NCBI GenBank assembly: GCA_016716765.1
Contig: JADJVA010000004.1
Span: 310,001-374,000 of the forward strand
Source: Bdellovibrionales bacterium
Lineage (GTDB): Bacteria > Bdellovibrionota > Bdellovibrionia > Bdellovibrionales > UBA1609
Direction: 5' to 3'
DNA length: 64,000 nucleotides
Positions 63,674 through 64,000 of this stretch are shown piece by piece. Under the pieces are notes generated by a model that was not told the DNA's origin, ran no database searches, and saw nothing but the letters and a program-made list of their open reading frames with translations. How positions within the stretch are numbered: the stretch's first letter is position 1; the number at the start of each line of letters is the position of its first letter. A program made the position numbers and the translations under genes.

Positions 63674-64000
63674 ATGTCTGATCTATCTATTTGCTGTTCT
63701 CGAAATGCGATCAGGTCTCTGTTTAAATTGGTTTTGTGCCTGATCATTCTTGCTCTCCCCATTTTGGCCTTTAGCGGCTGTGCAAAAGAGGGTGCGACTG
63801 ACGCGGCCAGTGGCGACGGAGGCGATGATGGAGATGATGGAAATGGAGGTGGAGGGAACAATCCCCCGATCGGATCCATTGATAATAATGATTTCTGGGT
63901 TCGTCTGTATGATTCCGGAAAGTTTCCGTTTCATGCACACAAGTCAACTGGATTTTCCGATGAGTGCAAGATTCCGTTTGCGACATCCTTGTCCGCGATA
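63674..64000 (+). CDS. Lipoprotein, 5' part (runs off the window)
   Basis: 109 codons of an open frame from ATG 63674. Signal peptide (KLVLCLIILALPILAFSGC) ends in a lipobox FSGC. A Gly/Asp-rich low-complexity linker follows, then FWVRLYDSGKFPFH... and Cys at DECKIP. The frame is open at the window edge, so the length and domain content are not known. The site GAGGAG is about ten bases upstream. Confidence 0.7.
   Translation, partial: MSDLSICCSRNAIRSLFKLVLCLIILALPILAFSGCAKEGATDAASGDGGDDGDDGNGGGGNNPPIGSIDNNDFWVRLYDSGKFPFHAHKSTGFSDECKIPFATSLSAI

Noticed and set aside
1..64000. tRNA and rRNA genes
   Set aside because: No T-loop-like GGTTCGAATCC or rRNA signature was seen on either strand by eye; a tRNAscan run would settle it.

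Overview
The window is 64 kb of a gene-dense, moderate-GC Gram-negative chromosome. I infer Bdellovibrionota (Bdellovibrio-like); no rRNA or marker tree is available to confirm it. The basis is an unusually high share of exported proteins and lipoproteins, a bacterial histone-fold protein resembling the known Bdellovibrio histone type, and family-level resemblance of the housekeeping genes.

Layout. 1-3332: tail of a conjugation-type (F/VirB-like) type IV secretion operon: polytopic inner-membrane protein, TraK/VirB9-like, TraB/VirB10-like and a lipoprotein, joined by ATGA overlaps. 3353-9000: TauE-type permease, a vWA lipoprotein with a REP-like hairpin at its start, and a large lipoprotein with five 67-residue repeats and a Hint autoprocessing domain, overlapped by a partner gene. 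9150-14807: carbohydrate-related secreted proteins (barrel-type glycosidase-like lipoprotein, a frameshifted gene, a GH31 alpha-glycosidase). 14819-15996: marC coupled to a zinc-finger/histone-fold fusion. 16224-30086: outer-membrane-like protein, TPR protein, acyl-CoA hydrolase family, hisS with a ureohydrolase, sodB, queG, CCA/poly(A) polymerase, metallopeptidase, O-methyltransferase. 30112-41973: mostly exported proteins of unknown role, including an exported MutS-type ATPase and an exported SAM-methyltransferase fusion, with a decayed ISNCY-like transposase at 36062-36905. 41976-45674: housekeeping (sufE, yebC, rsuA/rluB family, SDR) and small ORFs. 45929-52903: lipoproteins, PotD-like protein, vWA lipoprotein, ddl, GAF protein and an exported ATP-grasp ligase with a Tat-like signal. 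53100-53484: a structured, probably transcribed locus with a 15-codon ORF carrying a near-perfect anti-16S Shine-Dalgarno. 53486-56381: TPR/winged-helix regulator overlapping a secreted protein. 56919-64000: MepA-like lipoprotein, sigma-54 promoter with PilZ protein and Ser/Thr kinase, LysM-like acidic lipoprotein, and a partial lipoprotein.

How the genes work together. The clearest theme is export. Three proteins whose folds need cytoplasmic cofactors (MutS-type ATPase, SAM methyltransferase, ATP-grasp ligase) carry N-terminal export signals, each with a cysteine just after the presumed cleavage site. If real, they must act where ATP or SAM exists outside the producer's cytoplasm, such as inside a prey or host cell; this is inference. 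Other candidates for novelty are the zinc-finger/histone fusion, the Hint-domain lipoprotein, the RNA-like locus at 53.1-53.5 kb and the regulator/secreted-protein pair beside it. No rRNA, tRNA, CRISPR array or intact mobile element was recognised.
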